The notes under the pieces: model-generated | What the model was told of the DNA's origin: nothing | Seen by the model: the letters and a program-made list of their open reading frames with translations, nothing else | Databases searched by the model: none | Made by a program: the position numbers and the translations under genes | Part shown: positions 16,683-25,772 of the stretch, one piece after another | Layout: every line of letters begins with the position of its first letter | How positions within the stretch are numbered: position 1 is the first letter of the stretch | Source of the DNA: Melioribacteraceae bacterium | GTDB lineage: Bacteria > Bacteroidota > Ignavibacteria > Ignavibacteriales > Melioribacteraceae | Reading direction: 5' to 3' | NCBI GenBank assembly: GCA_023230485.1 | Contig: JALNXG010000013.1 | Span: forward strand, 1 to 62,375 | DNA length: 62,375 nt

Positions 16683-18509
16683 ATGAATCTTCTAAAAATA
16701 GTTTTCTTTTTTATTACCGCCAATTTATTAGCACAAGATATAACGATCAATAAGATTGAACCGCCAAATTGGTGGACGGGAATGAAATTAAATTCAATTC
16801 AACTAATGGTTTATGGAAATAATTTATCAGATTTTAGTGCTGAATTTTCTCCTAAGGGACCTGTGATTAATGAAATTCATCCAATAAATAATTCTTCTTA
16901 TTCTTTTATTGATATTACTATTCCAACCGGAATGAAACCAGGAAAATATGAACTTGTATTAAAGAACAGTATTAGCCAAGTAAAATTTGAGTACTCATTT
17001 TTAAAGAGAGAAAATAATGACAACGGTTTTCAAGGCTTTTCAAATAGGGATATAATTTATCTTGTGATGCCTGATCGATTTGCTGATGGCGATCCTTCAA
17101 ATAATAAAATTGAAGGATACGATGATCCATTCGATTCATTAAAAACACAGAAAAGATACGGTGGAGATATTCAAGGACTCATCGATAAATTAGATTATTT
17201 TGTAGATCTCGGAGTTACTACTCTTTGGATTAATCCATTAGTGGAAAATAATACATTCCGTTCTTATCATGGATATGCGGCAACTGATTTTTATAATATC
17301 GACCCTCGTCTTGGCTCAAATGCACTTTATAAAGAGCTCGTGAATAAAGCTCACACAAAAGGAATAAAAATTATTATCGATCACGTAGCAAATCATTTTA
17401 GCGATGATCATCCTTGGATGAAAAATCTTCCGATGGAAAATTGGATTAATGGTTCAAAACAAAAACACTTAAATGCATCACACCACAAAATGGTTTTTAC
17501 TGATTTATATTCCGATAGCTCCACAATTAAACATGTAGAAAAAGGTTGGTTCACAGATTATATGCCCGATCTTAATCACGATAATCCATTAATCCAAAAA
17601 TATATTACACAGAATACAATATGGTGGATTGAATCGAGCGGTTTAGATGGAGTAAGAGAAGATACTTATCCATACTGCGGACAAAAGTTTATGTCCGAAT
17701 GGGCTGCGGCAATTATGAACGAATATCCTAAACTTAATATAGTTGGGGAAGTTTGGACGGGAGAACCGCAATTTTTAGCCGGTTACCAAAAAGACAATTT
17801 ATATAAACATGATTTTAATACTAATTTACCTGCTCTTACTGATTTTGGTTTGCGTGATGTTTTAGTGAGTTTTTTACAAGGCAATAAAGGAATCTATTCG
17901 GTTTATGAACTTCTTACAAATGATTTTCTTTATAAAAACCCATTTAATCTCGTTACATTTATAGATAATCACGATGTGGCACGCACAATGTTTTATGCAA
18001 AAGATAATCTTGCAAAAGCAAAAATTGCTTATACTTTACTCTTTTCAATGCGTGGTATTCCGAGTTTCTTATATGGTTCTGAGATTGGAATGGTTGGAAC
18101 AGAAGACCATGGTGAACTAAGGATTTCATTTCCGGGTGGTTTTCAAATCGATTTGCGAGATGCTTTCAATAAAGATGGAAGAACTATTTACGAAAATTAT
18201 ATTTATGACTTTATTTCTAAATTAATTCATATTCGAAAGGATAATGAAGCACTATCAACAGGGAAAACAATCCATATCCCACCTGTTAATGAGACCTATA
18301 TCTATTTTAGAATTAGCGATAATCAAAAAATAATGGGTGCGATAAACAATAGCAATAGCGAACAGAATGTTGATTTATCAGAATTAAAAAATATTTTAGG
18401 TGATGGTAAAGTATTAAAATCACTTATCAATGAAACTGAGACAGGAATTCCGTCTGATTATAAATTAAAACTAAAGCCAATGAGTGCGGAACTATTTTTG
18501 ATAAAGTAG
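16683..18509 (+). CDS. secreted GH13 alpha-amylase/neopullulanase-like (SusA-like)
   Basis: Hydrolyses alpha-1,4 (and perhaps alpha-1,6) glucans; exported by a signal peptide (residues 1-18). The protein has 608 residues from ATG 16683: an N-terminal cyclomaltodextrinase-type beta domain (about 20-110), a GH13 barrel, and a short C-terminal beta domain. The conserved regions are intact: DHVANH, GVRED (nucleophile Asp327), VGEVW (acid/base Glu356) and FIDNHD (Asp431). The frame begins at TTG/ATG-like codons further upstream, inside the previous gene, but AGGA at 16674-16677 and a clean signal peptide support 16683. No SusC/SusD pair is present nearby. It follows the DUF5686 gene by ten bases. 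Confidence 0.93.
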   Translation: MNLLKIVFFFITANLLAQDITINKIEPPNWWTGMKLNSIQLMVYGNNLSDFSAEFSPKGPVINEIHPINNSSYSFIDITIPTGMKPGKYELVLKNSISQVKFEYSFLKRENNDNGFQGFSNRDIIYLVMPDRFADGDPSNNKIEGYDDPFDSLKTQKRYGGDIQGLIDKLDYFVDLGVTTLWINPLVENNTFRSYHGYAATDFYNIDPRLGSNALYKELVNKAHTKGIKIIIDHVANHFSDDHPWMKNLPMENWINGSKQKHLNASHHKMVFTDLYSDSSTIKHVEKGWFTDYMPDLNHDNPLIQKYITQNTIWWIESSGLDGVREDTYPYCGQKFMSEWAAAIMNEYPKLNIVGEVWTGEPQFLAGYQKDNLYKHDFNTNLPALTDFGLRDVLVSFLQGNKGIYSVYELLTNDFLYKNPFNLVTFIDNHDVARTMFYAKDNLAKAKIAYTLLFSMRGIPSFLYGSEIGMVGTEDHGELRISFPGGFQIDLRDAFNKDGRTIYENYIYDFISKLIHIRKDNEALSTGKTIHIPPVNETYIYFRISDNQKIMGAINNSNSEQNVDLSELKNILGDGKVLKSLINETETGIPSDYKLKLKPMSAELFLIK

Positions 18510-18639
18510 CCTTTAGATCATCTCTGGCTCAAATTATAATTTAATAATCATGTGGAATTAAATACAAAGTAGCTGGCGGGTAAATTAGGGTTTATTTCAA
18601 TTAAATAATGGTGCGAAAATTATTTTAAAATATTATTGA

Positions 18640-20031
18640 TTACTCAAACCACGAGACTACTTCGAAATTATTTGTATGTGGAAAATATGGGGGCACTTTT
18701 AGTAGAAGACGCTCATCATATTTATGAACGAATCTTAATCCCTTATATGGGTTTCCGGCATTATTATAATTAGCCGTTACCCTCAAATCATTTGCAATTA
18801 TTCCCCCAAATATATTCCAATTACCGAGAAAGTTTTGGTTAACGAGACCATCTTCGGGACCCACTGTCCCGTTCATGCAATACATTGAAGCCATTGTGTT
18901 AATATCCTTACCAAGAGTAGTTGCGTTCGATTGAATTCTAATTGTCTCTTCGGCAATAATACCCGCTAAGTCGTCTGAATTCGGGTTACTACGTGGGTCA
19001 GAAGCATAAGTAAAATCATCTTCAAAGTAAACTCCTCCGGCTCCACTAGTCCCCTTTTTAGTTGCAGCTATTGTTATATTGCCATTTACAACACCCTTAG
19101 TATAGATGTTTCCTCTTTCAACATATATAATTCCATTCGGTGCTAGAGTTGTAATATTCTGCGTCTTTGAAACAGACCAAGCACCCGTTCCAATTTTTTG
19201 CTGAAACGTTACCGTAGAATTAGAATTAAAATAAAGTCGTACATCTATTTTTTTATTAGTATTAGTGGTATCACGAAAAACCTTTCCCGCTTGAGATCGC
19301 ATACCCGTGGTATCGAAAACTAGAGGTAAATCCAAACCTGATTCATAACCCCCATAGAATTTTGGATCTTTTGGAGTTCCTGATTTAGTTAATCCTGTTC
19401 TTGTAGTAACTTTCCCTAGGAAAACAGGTCGTCCCATAGTAGTAAGTTTTCCATTTGTATGGAAAGGTCCATCAAATGTATCACCCGTTGCCGGATAAGC
19501 ACTTGAGATACTTGAATAATAATTGCCATATTTAGCAAAATTACTAGGTCTTAATTCTACAATTATTGTTTTCGTAACACCTTCATAAGTTCCTTCAGAA
19601 ACAATTGTTGCCAGCTGAGTATAATTAGTATTAGCATCACAAGCACCAAGGAAATCGCCATGAGCAAGGTGAGCCGCCACAGCACCGGCAGAAACGCTCA
19701 TTGTATGTCTTGCAGTAGAATTCCCCGGAGGAATATGGCATATTGTAACTTTCCCGTTTGGATTTCCGGCTGCCATATTAGAGACATAAACATTTAATAT
19801 TCCGCCTTGGTAACTAAGATTAGAATAGCCCGCTTCCCAGGTCTTATCCATAAATATTGAATTGGCTGCCAAATTAGCACCGCTAACGGCAATGTTATAC
19901 GCAGTTGTCTCGATAAAATATCGGGTATAATTATCCATTCCTCTTATTGTAAGTCGATTAAAATTATGACCAACAACCAAGAAAATAAGACTAAATCCAA
20001 GTACTAATAAAAGAGCTGCTTTTCCGCCCAT
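18640..20031 (-). CDS. pilin-like surface protein with a CHIPPGN module (third gene of cassette)
   Basis: A 463-residue protein beginning with M-G-G-K followed by one 17-residue hydrophobic helix (5-21), then a polar, Asn/Thr/Gly-rich extracellular-looking body. The layout resembles PilX-type minor pilins, but no standard prepilin peptidase site (G|FxxxE) is clear. At residues 94-131 is a short Cys-flanked module (KVTICHIPPGN...AHLAHGDFLGAC) that I know as a recurrent module in secreted proteins of several phyla. The C-terminal half is rich in beta strands. Its ATG overlaps the stop of the upstream gene by one base (TAATG). Function unknown; surface pilus-related or adhesive role is inference. 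Confidence 0.6.
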   Translation of the reverse strand: MGGKAALLLVLGFSLIFLVVGHNFNRLTIRGMDNYTRYFIETTAYNIAVSGANLAANSIFMDKTWEAGYSNLSYQGGILNVYVSNMAAGNPNGKVTICHIPPGNSTARHTMSVSAGAVAAHLAHGDFLGACDANTNYTQLATIVSEGTYEGVTKTIIVELRPSNFAKYGNYYSSISSAYPATGDTFDGPFHTNGKLTTMGRPVFLGKVTTRTGLTKSGTPKDPKFYGGYESGLDLPLVFDTTGMRSQAGKVFRDTTNTNKKIDVRLYFNSNSTVTFQQKIGTGAWSVSKTQNITTLAPNGIIYVERGNIYTKGVVNGNITIAATKKGTSGAGGVYFEDDFTYASDPRSNPNSDDLAGIIAEETIRIQSNATTLGKDINTMASMYCMNGTVGPEDGLVNQNFLGNWNIFGGIIANDLRVTANYNNAGNPYKGLRFVHKYDERLLLKVPPYFPHTNNFEVVSWFE

Positions 20032-20630
20032 TATCTATTCCTTAAGTTACGAGCTGCAAGTCTTACTTGACGCCAAAATACACTTGAGTATTCATTATCA
20101 TATGCAGCATAATTTTCAACCTTTAAATCGATTCGCATTGTGTGTATCTGTCCCGGTTGAGATATCGGGAAGGAAAGTTCTTGACCAAATACATCAAAGT
20201 AGATTAATTTAAACTGAGTAACACCTAAATTTACTCCCTTAGGAGTTTCCTTATTTACTACTCGATATAAGAAACGATCTCTGGGATTAGGTGTTACAGT
20301 CAATTCTGATGTAGTACCGACATAATATTTCATCGTATCAACTATCATATCATTATTAACGTCAGTCTGAAAAACAATTCTATTTGAATCGGCTTGTATA
20401 ATTGCTTTTGTAGGATCAGGAATTTTTTGCCAGTTTTTACAATAACCGATCTTTCTAAAATCATATTCTAAAAGTGTAACTATCTCAACGAGACTTTCCT
20501 GAACAATTAACTCACCGCCATAGACATAAGTATTTTTAGTGGCTGCTTCATTCATACGCAAAAGAATTAAAAGAAGCATTCCGCCAACAAGTGTTGAACC
20601 CAATATGTCTATTAATGTACTAAAGCCCAT
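20031..20630 (-). CDS. PilW-like membrane-anchored protein (second gene of cassette)
   Basis: A 199-residue protein with an N-terminal helix starting M-G-F-S-T-L-I-D-I-L-G. The G-F followed five residues on by an acidic residue, then a hydrophobic run to about residue 25, looks like a very short-leader prepilin (PilW/GspJ style). The remainder has the minor-pseudopilin mix: an amphipathic helix (VQESLVEIVTLLEYDFRKIGYC), a segment much like the PilW NRIVFQTDVNNDMIVDTMKYYV pattern, and beta strands ending in VFWRQVRLAARNLRNR. Both its start and its stop overlap neighbours by one base. PilW resemblance is moderate; the exact role is unknown. Confidence 0.6.
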   Translation of the reverse strand: MGFSTLIDILGSTLVGGMLLLILLRMNEAATKNTYVYGGELIVQESLVEIVTLLEYDFRKIGYCKNWQKIPDPTKAIIQADSNRIVFQTDVNNDMIVDTMKYYVGTTSELTVTPNPRDRFLYRVVNKETPKGVNLGVTQFKLIYFDVFGQELSFPISQPGQIHTMRIDLKVENYAAYDNEYSSVFWRQVRLAARNLRNR

Positions 20631-21133
20631 TATCTAAAATACCAATAACTAAAAATTGTGGACATTCTTACAGTATCGACCATCGAAGGACTTGTAATAG
20701 TAACTATCATTTTTTTATGCCATTTTCTTGTATTAGTAAAGACATTAAGATTGGAAGGATCTACATATTTAACAATGCAGACGGCATTAAAAACTGCAGA
20801 TTGGAATGTATTATCGCCTGCAGTGCTTTTTGTATATCCATTATAATCGTCAAAATCATCAAAATCGGGATATGATTCACCCGTTTCTTTCCCTAGTGAG
20901 TTAGGGTTAGTCAAACTATTAATATTACCCAAACTCATATCTACGGTATTTGCGTCATAAGCTTTTGATGTTGCCTCTTCAATTATCGAAGTGCCGAACG
21001 AAACAGCCATAACTCCGAACTTAGTTTCATACATTACATTCGATGTATTAAAGAAATTCGTATTCACCCTCAGAATGACAACCGTTAAAAGCATCATCGC
21101 TGCAATAGTAATCATCATCTGACCGGTATTCAT
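20630..21133 (-). CDS. PilV-like membrane-anchored protein (first gene of cassette)
   Basis: A 167-residue protein opening with M-N-T-G-Q-M-M and a hydrophobic helix (residues 6-22), followed by an amphipathic helix (VMYETKFGVMAVSFGTSIIEEAT) and a short beta-rich C-terminus. The size and organisation fit a minor pilin/pseudopilin of the PilV type, but the leader is unusual: cleavage after the Gly4 would leave Q-M-M-I-T instead of F-x-x-x-E. It is the first gene of the three-gene cassette and is followed by a TAATG junction. No pilus motor, platform or prepilin peptidase gene is in the window. Confidence 0.58.
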   Translation of the reverse strand: MNTGQMMITIAAMMLLTVVILRVNTNFFNTSNVMYETKFGVMAVSFGTSIIEEATSKAYDANTVDMSLGNINSLTNPNSLGKETGESYPDFDDFDDYNGYTKSTAGDNTFQSAVFNAVCIVKYVDPSNLNVFTNTRKWHKKMIVTITSPSMVDTVRMSTIFSYWYFR

Positions 21134-21254
21134 AATGGTCTTTTTTTAATTGAAAAAACTGTAAACTTATTTAGCAAAATTTACAAAATATTAATTTCAG
21201 TTAGCAATCTATGTGCCAATTAATTACTCTATTATCGTTAAAAATGAGTTATAA

Positions 21255-22151
21255 TTAATACCCTTCTCCATAGTTCTTCTCTCCAGCCGTAATTTCTACC
21301 TGTAAATGATTCTGCATTGGTGGTAATGGACACGTTGCAAATTCCGAAAATACACAAGGCGGATTGTATGCCTTATTAAAATCGATGTATGTTTCTCTGG
21401 AGGAATCGGGTTTAGGGACAGATAAAAACCTGCCACCTCGATATGTATCATCACCATTTGTTAGATCTGCAAAGATTAAGAAATAATTATCAGAATCGCC
21501 TTCTAAAACTTCGAGTGAATATTGAACTCCATCAATTTCAAAAGATAGATTACCGGGGAACTTCTCTTCTTCTGTATTACCAAGAATATTTGGAACTGAA
21601 ATCTTCTTTTCTCCGGAACTCGGAATAAATTTAGCTTCAATTCTCCAATTAATATTAACGGGATATCTTTCAATACCATTAAAAGTGAATAGATTATGAT
21701 GTTTCAAATCCCTTAGACGGATTCCAAACCTATCCCCTCTTTTTATTACAAACCAAACTAAAGAAGCATGCCGAAGAGCTGAACTATCTTCATCATCCGG
21801 CTTCAATTCCATTTCACTAATCATTTTCCCATTATTAAGTACTGTTATATCCGGGTCGATCTTTACGGAAACCTTACCTTTATCGAGAATAAATTTGCCT
21901 GCGTGATCATTAATTTTTCCTTTAGGGAATATAAGATCGTTATCTGGACTGCTGCCAAAACTATTCTCCCCCTCTTCGAGCCAATAGAGCCCGGACAGGT
22001 TCAACCAACCTTTAACTTCTTTTAATCCGGCTTCTCTCTTCTTATGCCATTGATTAATTTCTTCAATATATTTTTCATTCCCGTTTTCTCCAAACTTACT
22101 GCAGGACGCTAATAGTACTATTATAAGGAACAGCAATATTTTTCTTTTCAT
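21255..22151 (-). CDS. DUF1684 lipoprotein
   Basis: A 298-residue lipoprotein: lipobox LLASC with the Cys at residue 17. The mature protein matches DUF1684 along its length: W-H-K-K-R-E-A-G-L, then GWLNLSGLYWLEEGENSFGSS, RLRDLKHHNLFTFNGIERYPVN, RGGRFLSVPKPD, and the diagnostic end IDFNKAYNPPCVFSEFATCP followed by LPPMQNHL and AGEK. The family is widespread in bacteria and its function is unknown. A TATATTTG-type box (minus strand, 22177-22184) lies 25 bases upstream of the start and could be its promoter. Divergent from the first histidine kinase. Confidence 0.9.
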   Translation of the reverse strand: MKRKILLFLIIVLLASCSKFGENGNEKYIEEINQWHKKREAGLKEVKGWLNLSGLYWLEEGENSFGSSPDNDLIFPKGKINDHAGKFILDKGKVSVKIDPDITVLNNGKMISEMELKPDDEDSSALRHASLVWFVIKRGDRFGIRLRDLKHHNLFTFNGIERYPVNINWRIEAKFIPSSGEKKISVPNILGNTEEEKFPGNLSFEIDGVQYSLEVLEGDSDNYFLIFADLTNGDDTYRGGRFLSVPKPDSSRETYIDFNKAYNPPCVFSEFATCPLPPMQNHLQVEITAGEKNYGEGY

Positions 22152-22262
22152 ATCAATTCTTTCTTCTTGTTAATGACAAATATAAAAAAATATTTTGACC
22201 GTTATTAAGATAATTGAGTAGAATTAATTAACTTTGGGCTTTCCTATTATTAAAATTTATTA

Positions 22263-23357
22263 ATGAACAATTCAGAAGACCGTTTCAAACTTTTAGGCTT
22301 ACAAGACCCTTTTAATTATTTAGTAGAAATTTCTCCCGATCCTATTTATATAATACGAAATGATGAATTTATTTTTGTAAATAAGGCATGGCTAGAACTT
22401 TTTGAGTACAAAGAAAGTGAAGTACTTGAAAAAAAATTCTTTTATTTAAATATAGTAGCACCTGAAAGCCAAAAATTAATCCAAACCAAAATTAAAAATC
22501 CACCCGATGAAAATTCTAAAAGCACTAAATACCAATTTGCTTGTGTTTCCAAATCCGGCAAAAGAATCCTTATAGAAGCAATAGTATATGGAGTAAAGAT
22601 TGGCGAAACAATCGCGCATGTAGGAATTTATCGAAACCTAACAGAGATAAATGACGAGATAGAAAAACTGTCTGCATTAAAATCGGGATTTCTTGCACAA
22701 ATATCTCATGAAATTCGCACTCCAATAAATGTTATTCTGAATTTTATGGAACTTCTAAAAATTGATAACATCAATGATATCGCTGATACTTATGAAGACG
22801 AATTAAATATTGTAGAATCAGCAAGTCGAAGGATTATAAGAACAATCGACTTAATCTTAAACATGTCAGAAATGCAATCGGGAACATATAAAGGAATTCT
22901 CAAAGAACTCGATCTTCATAAGGACGTAATTGTTCCTATATATAATGAAATGCAAGGTTTTGCGAAGAGTAAAAAATTGGATATTAATATCAAGCTTGAA
23001 ACTCAAAGAACAAAGCTGATTGCCGATGAATATTCACTTCAACAAATTTTTCAGAATTTAATATTCAATGCAATAAAATATACTTCCGAGGGGAGTATTT
23101 CAATCATCATAAAGAAAAACGAAGCCGGCAAACTTCAAACTATGATTGAGGATACAGGAGTGGGAATTTCAAAAGAATTTATTCCGCGTCTTTTCCAACC
23201 ATTTAGCCAGGAAGAAACAGGATATACAAGAAGGTTCGAGGGGAATGGTCTCGGGCTTGCATTAGTAAAAAAATATTGTGATATAAATAAAATTGCAATT
23301 GAGGTAAAGACAAAGAAAAATTTAGGGACAACATTTATTCTAAATTTTCCCGATTAG
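22263..23357 (+). CDS. soluble PAS-domain sensor histidine kinase
   Basis: A 364-residue histidine kinase. A single PAS domain (about 15-128) is followed by HisKA with the H-box FLAQISHEIRTPINVILNFM (phospho-acceptor His149) and a HATPase domain with N-box NLIFNAIKYT, G1 DTGVGIS and G2 GNGLGLAL. There is no signal peptide or membrane helix, so it senses something inside the cell, perhaps through a PAS-bound ligand. No receiver domain or response regulator gene lies nearby. A TAACTTTG box at 22229-22236 lies 26 bases upstream of the ATG. The gene is 54 bases upstream of a second, related kinase. Confidence 0.93.
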   Translation: MNNSEDRFKLLGLQDPFNYLVEISPDPIYIIRNDEFIFVNKAWLELFEYKESEVLEKKFFYLNIVAPESQKLIQTKIKNPPDENSKSTKYQFACVSKSGKRILIEAIVYGVKIGETIAHVGIYRNLTEINDEIEKLSALKSGFLAQISHEIRTPINVILNFMELLKIDNINDIADTYEDELNIVESASRRIIRTIDLILNMSEMQSGTYKGILKELDLHKDVIVPIYNEMQGFAKSKKLDINIKLETQRTKLIADEYSLQQIFQNLIFNAIKYTSEGSISIIIKKNEAGKLQTMIEDTGVGISKEFIPRLFQPFSQEETGYTRRFEGNGLGLALVKKYCDINKIAIEVKTKKNLGTTFILNFPD

Positions 23358-23411
23358 TATATTTATTATTATTTTTAACTATATTGAAAAGTTAAGATAC
23401 ACGGATAAAGA

Positions 23412-25481
23412 ATGCCCGACTTAGAATATGAAAAGCTGCAAAATAAGATAGCATCCTTACAAAATGAGAATGATAATCTCAAAAGGGAACTTGAAATATT
23501 GAGTACGGATCTAACTGCCGATATCAATAAAGAGTTAAAATCTTTTATAGACTATGCCCGTATTGGTATAGCAATACTAAATTTCAAAGGGAATCCCCTT
23601 ATAACAAATGCTTATCTTCAAAACCTTCTACAGTATTCCGGAAGTGAACTAAGAAAATTTACTTTCCGCGATATTACACATCCACATGATGTAGTTTCCG
23701 ATGGCAAATTATATGAAGAATTAGTCGCCGGTCTTAGACAGGAATATAAAGTAGATAAAAGATATATACGAAAGGACGGAGAGGTTGTAAATGCTAAAGC
23801 CACCGTTTCTATGATTTATGATAAAACCAATAGTAAGAAATATATTTTAGCTTTTATAGAGGACGTTTCAGAACAATTAAAGATAGAAAAAAAATTAGTC
23901 AGTGAACAAGCACTTCTTTCGAGACTGATGGAGGGAATCCCTGACAGCATCTATTTTAAGGACTTAAACAGCAAATTTATTAAAGTGAACAACGCTGCTG
24001 CAAAGAAACTCGGCTTTAACTATCCTGAAGAATTAATTGGAAAATCTGATGCAGATATTTTCGGAAAAGAACATTCAAGCGAAGCATTTAATGATGAACA
24101 AACTATTATTAAAACGAAAAGACCATTAATAAACAAAGAAGAAAAAGAAATATTTCAAGATGGTAAAGTGCAATGGGCATCTACTACTAAACTACCATTA
24201 TTTGATGAAAATGGTAAAATAATTGGTACTTTCGGAATTTCTAGAGATGTAACTGATGATAAGAAAATTTATAAAACGCAAGAGGCGGTTTTTAAAATCT
24301 CGGAAGCCGCTATAAGTATAGAAAACTTTGATCTCTTTTATGAAGAGATTCATTCGATTATATCAGAGCTTATGCCGGCAGAGAATTTTTATATTGCTCT
24401 ATATGATAAAGATAAAAACACTATTACGTTAGCTTACTTTGTTGATAAGTACGATATACCCGAAGAGAAAGAATATCCTTTAGGGAAAGGACTAACGGAA
24501 TACATAATAAGGACTGGAAAGGCGATCTTAATCGATTCCAAAAAAGAATTAGCACTTCGTAAAAGTGGAGAAGTTAGCCAAGTAGGTTCTCAGCAGGCAA
24601 TTTGGATGGGAGTGCCTTTAAAAATAAATGGTGAAACTTTTGGTGTTATTGCTCTTCAAGATTATGAGAATCCAAATGCTTATTCCTATGAAGACTTACA
24701 GATTCTTATATATGTCTCTGAACAGATTGCACAGGTATTTCAACGTAGAAGAGCAACAGAAGAAATAAGCAGATACACAGAAGAATTAAAACAATTAAAT
24801 ATGACGAAAGATAAATTCTTCTCGATTATTGCTCACGATCTTCGCAATCCATTTATTACAATTCTTGGATTCTCAGAATTGCTATTAAGTGATTTTCAAG
24901 AACTTACAGATGAAGAAAAAATCTACTATATCGAAGAGATGCAAAATTCCGCTAATCTTTCACATAACTTGCTTCAGAACTTATTACAATGGTCTCGTTC
25001 TCAAACAGGAAGAATCGATTTCTCGCCACGTATAATTAAAGTATACGATGTGGTTAAACAAAATTTTGATTTGCTTAAACAGACCGCTGGTAAAAAAAAT
25101 ATCTCGTTAATTAATGATGTTGAACCAGGTATTATTATAGAAGCTGATGAAGATATGACGGATACGATTTTCCGTAATTTAATTACCAATGCAATAAAGT
25201 TTACCCCCGAAGGCGGTTCAATTAAAATTAATGTAGAACCTAAAGGAACTATGTTAGTCATAAATGTGATTGATTCGGGAATTGGAATGGACGAGGAAAC
25301 AAAATCAAAGCTATTCCGATTAGATGTTAATCATAGTTCTCTCGGAACATCACAAGAAAAGGGTACCGGATTAGGTTTAATCCTTTGTAAAGAATTTGTA
25401 GAAAAACATAATGGTAAAATTTGGATTGAAAGTACCAAAGGAATTGGATCTACTTTTAGCTTCACTTTACCCAATAGATAA
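23412..25481 (+). CDS. soluble PAS-PAS-GAF sensor histidine kinase
   Basis: A 689-residue hybrid-free histidine kinase. In order: coiled coil (1-40), PAS (about 42-155), second PAS with PAC (about 162-285), GAF (about 292-445), a short linker helix, HisKA with H-box FFSIIAHDLRNPFITILGFS (His475), and HATPase with N-box NLITNAIKFTPEGG, G1 DSGIGMDEE and G2 GTGLGLILC. No membrane segment is seen. The AHDLRNP H-box places it in a different subfamily from its upstream neighbour, which has SHEIRTP, so it is not a simple duplicate. The two kinases have 54 bases between them and are probably one operon; a cognate regulator is missing. Confidence 0.93.
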   Translation: MPDLEYEKLQNKIASLQNENDNLKRELEILSTDLTADINKELKSFIDYARIGIAILNFKGNPLITNAYLQNLLQYSGSELRKFTFRDITHPHDVVSDGKLYEELVAGLRQEYKVDKRYIRKDGEVVNAKATVSMIYDKTNSKKYILAFIEDVSEQLKIEKKLVSEQALLSRLMEGIPDSIYFKDLNSKFIKVNNAAAKKLGFNYPEELIGKSDADIFGKEHSSEAFNDEQTIIKTKRPLINKEEKEIFQDGKVQWASTTKLPLFDENGKIIGTFGISRDVTDDKKIYKTQEAVFKISEAAISIENFDLFYEEIHSIISELMPAENFYIALYDKDKNTITLAYFVDKYDIPEEKEYPLGKGLTEYIIRTGKAILIDSKKELALRKSGEVSQVGSQQAIWMGVPLKINGETFGVIALQDYENPNAYSYEDLQILIYVSEQIAQVFQRRRATEEISRYTEELKQLNMTKDKFFSIIAHDLRNPFITILGFSELLLSDFQELTDEEKIYYIEEMQNSANLSHNLLQNLLQWSRSQTGRIDFSPRIIKVYDVVKQNFDLLKQTAGKKNISLINDVEPGIIIEADEDMTDTIFRNLITNAIKFTPEGGSIKINVEPKGTMLVINVIDSGIGMDEETKSKLFRLDVNHSSLGTSQEKGTGLGLILCKEFVEKHNGKIWIESTKGIGSTFSFTLPNR

Positions 25482-25517
25482 TAGATTTTATAAAAAATTT
25501 CATTTTTTTCTAAAAAA

Positions 25518-25548
25518 TGCACTTTTTATAATATTTTTAATAAGTGCA
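25518..25548 (+). other. inverted repeat after the second kinase gene
   Basis: Seven-base perfect inverted repeat TGCACTT (25518-25524) / AAGTGCA (25542-25548) around a 17-base AT-only loop, 37 bases after the kinase stop. It could be a weak transcription-stop hairpin or a protein-binding site; no T tract follows it. Confidence 0.35.
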
Positions 25549-25679
25549 GAACAATTGCCCTTGATTTAATTGGAAATATATCCGATGTTCGTGTAGGTAA
25601 ATTTTTGCTTTGTAGTTTAAAATAATGATTATTTATAGTTTTATTAAAGAGATTAAAAAAAACACATCTCGCCCTCATT

Positions 25680-25733
25680 CTCCCTCCATGCTTTTGTGAA
25701 AACAGAAGTACAACTGGGGGGGGAATTTTTTTT
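25680..25733 (+). other. GC-rich structured element between kinase and peptidase genes
   Basis: In a 291-base AT-rich gap, a GC-rich segment folds as nested stems. The outer pairing is CTCCCTCC (25680-25687) with G8 (25716-25723). The inner hairpin is CTTTTGT / ACAGAAG (25691-25697, 25702-25708) closed by a GAAA tetraloop. A T8 tract (25726-25733) follows two bases after the G run. As an RNA this would act as an intrinsic terminator ahead of the peptidase gene, or form part of a regulatory leader. The rest of the gap shows no gene. Confidence 0.45.
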
Positions 25734-25772
25734 ATCCATTTTTATTAAAATTCTCTTATTTTCATTTCTACT

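Noticed and set aside
25545..25650. Open frame reading RTIALDLIGNISDVRVGKFL after the second kinase gene
   Set aside because: It has no plausible start codon or ribosome site and no recognised motif, so I did not call a gene.
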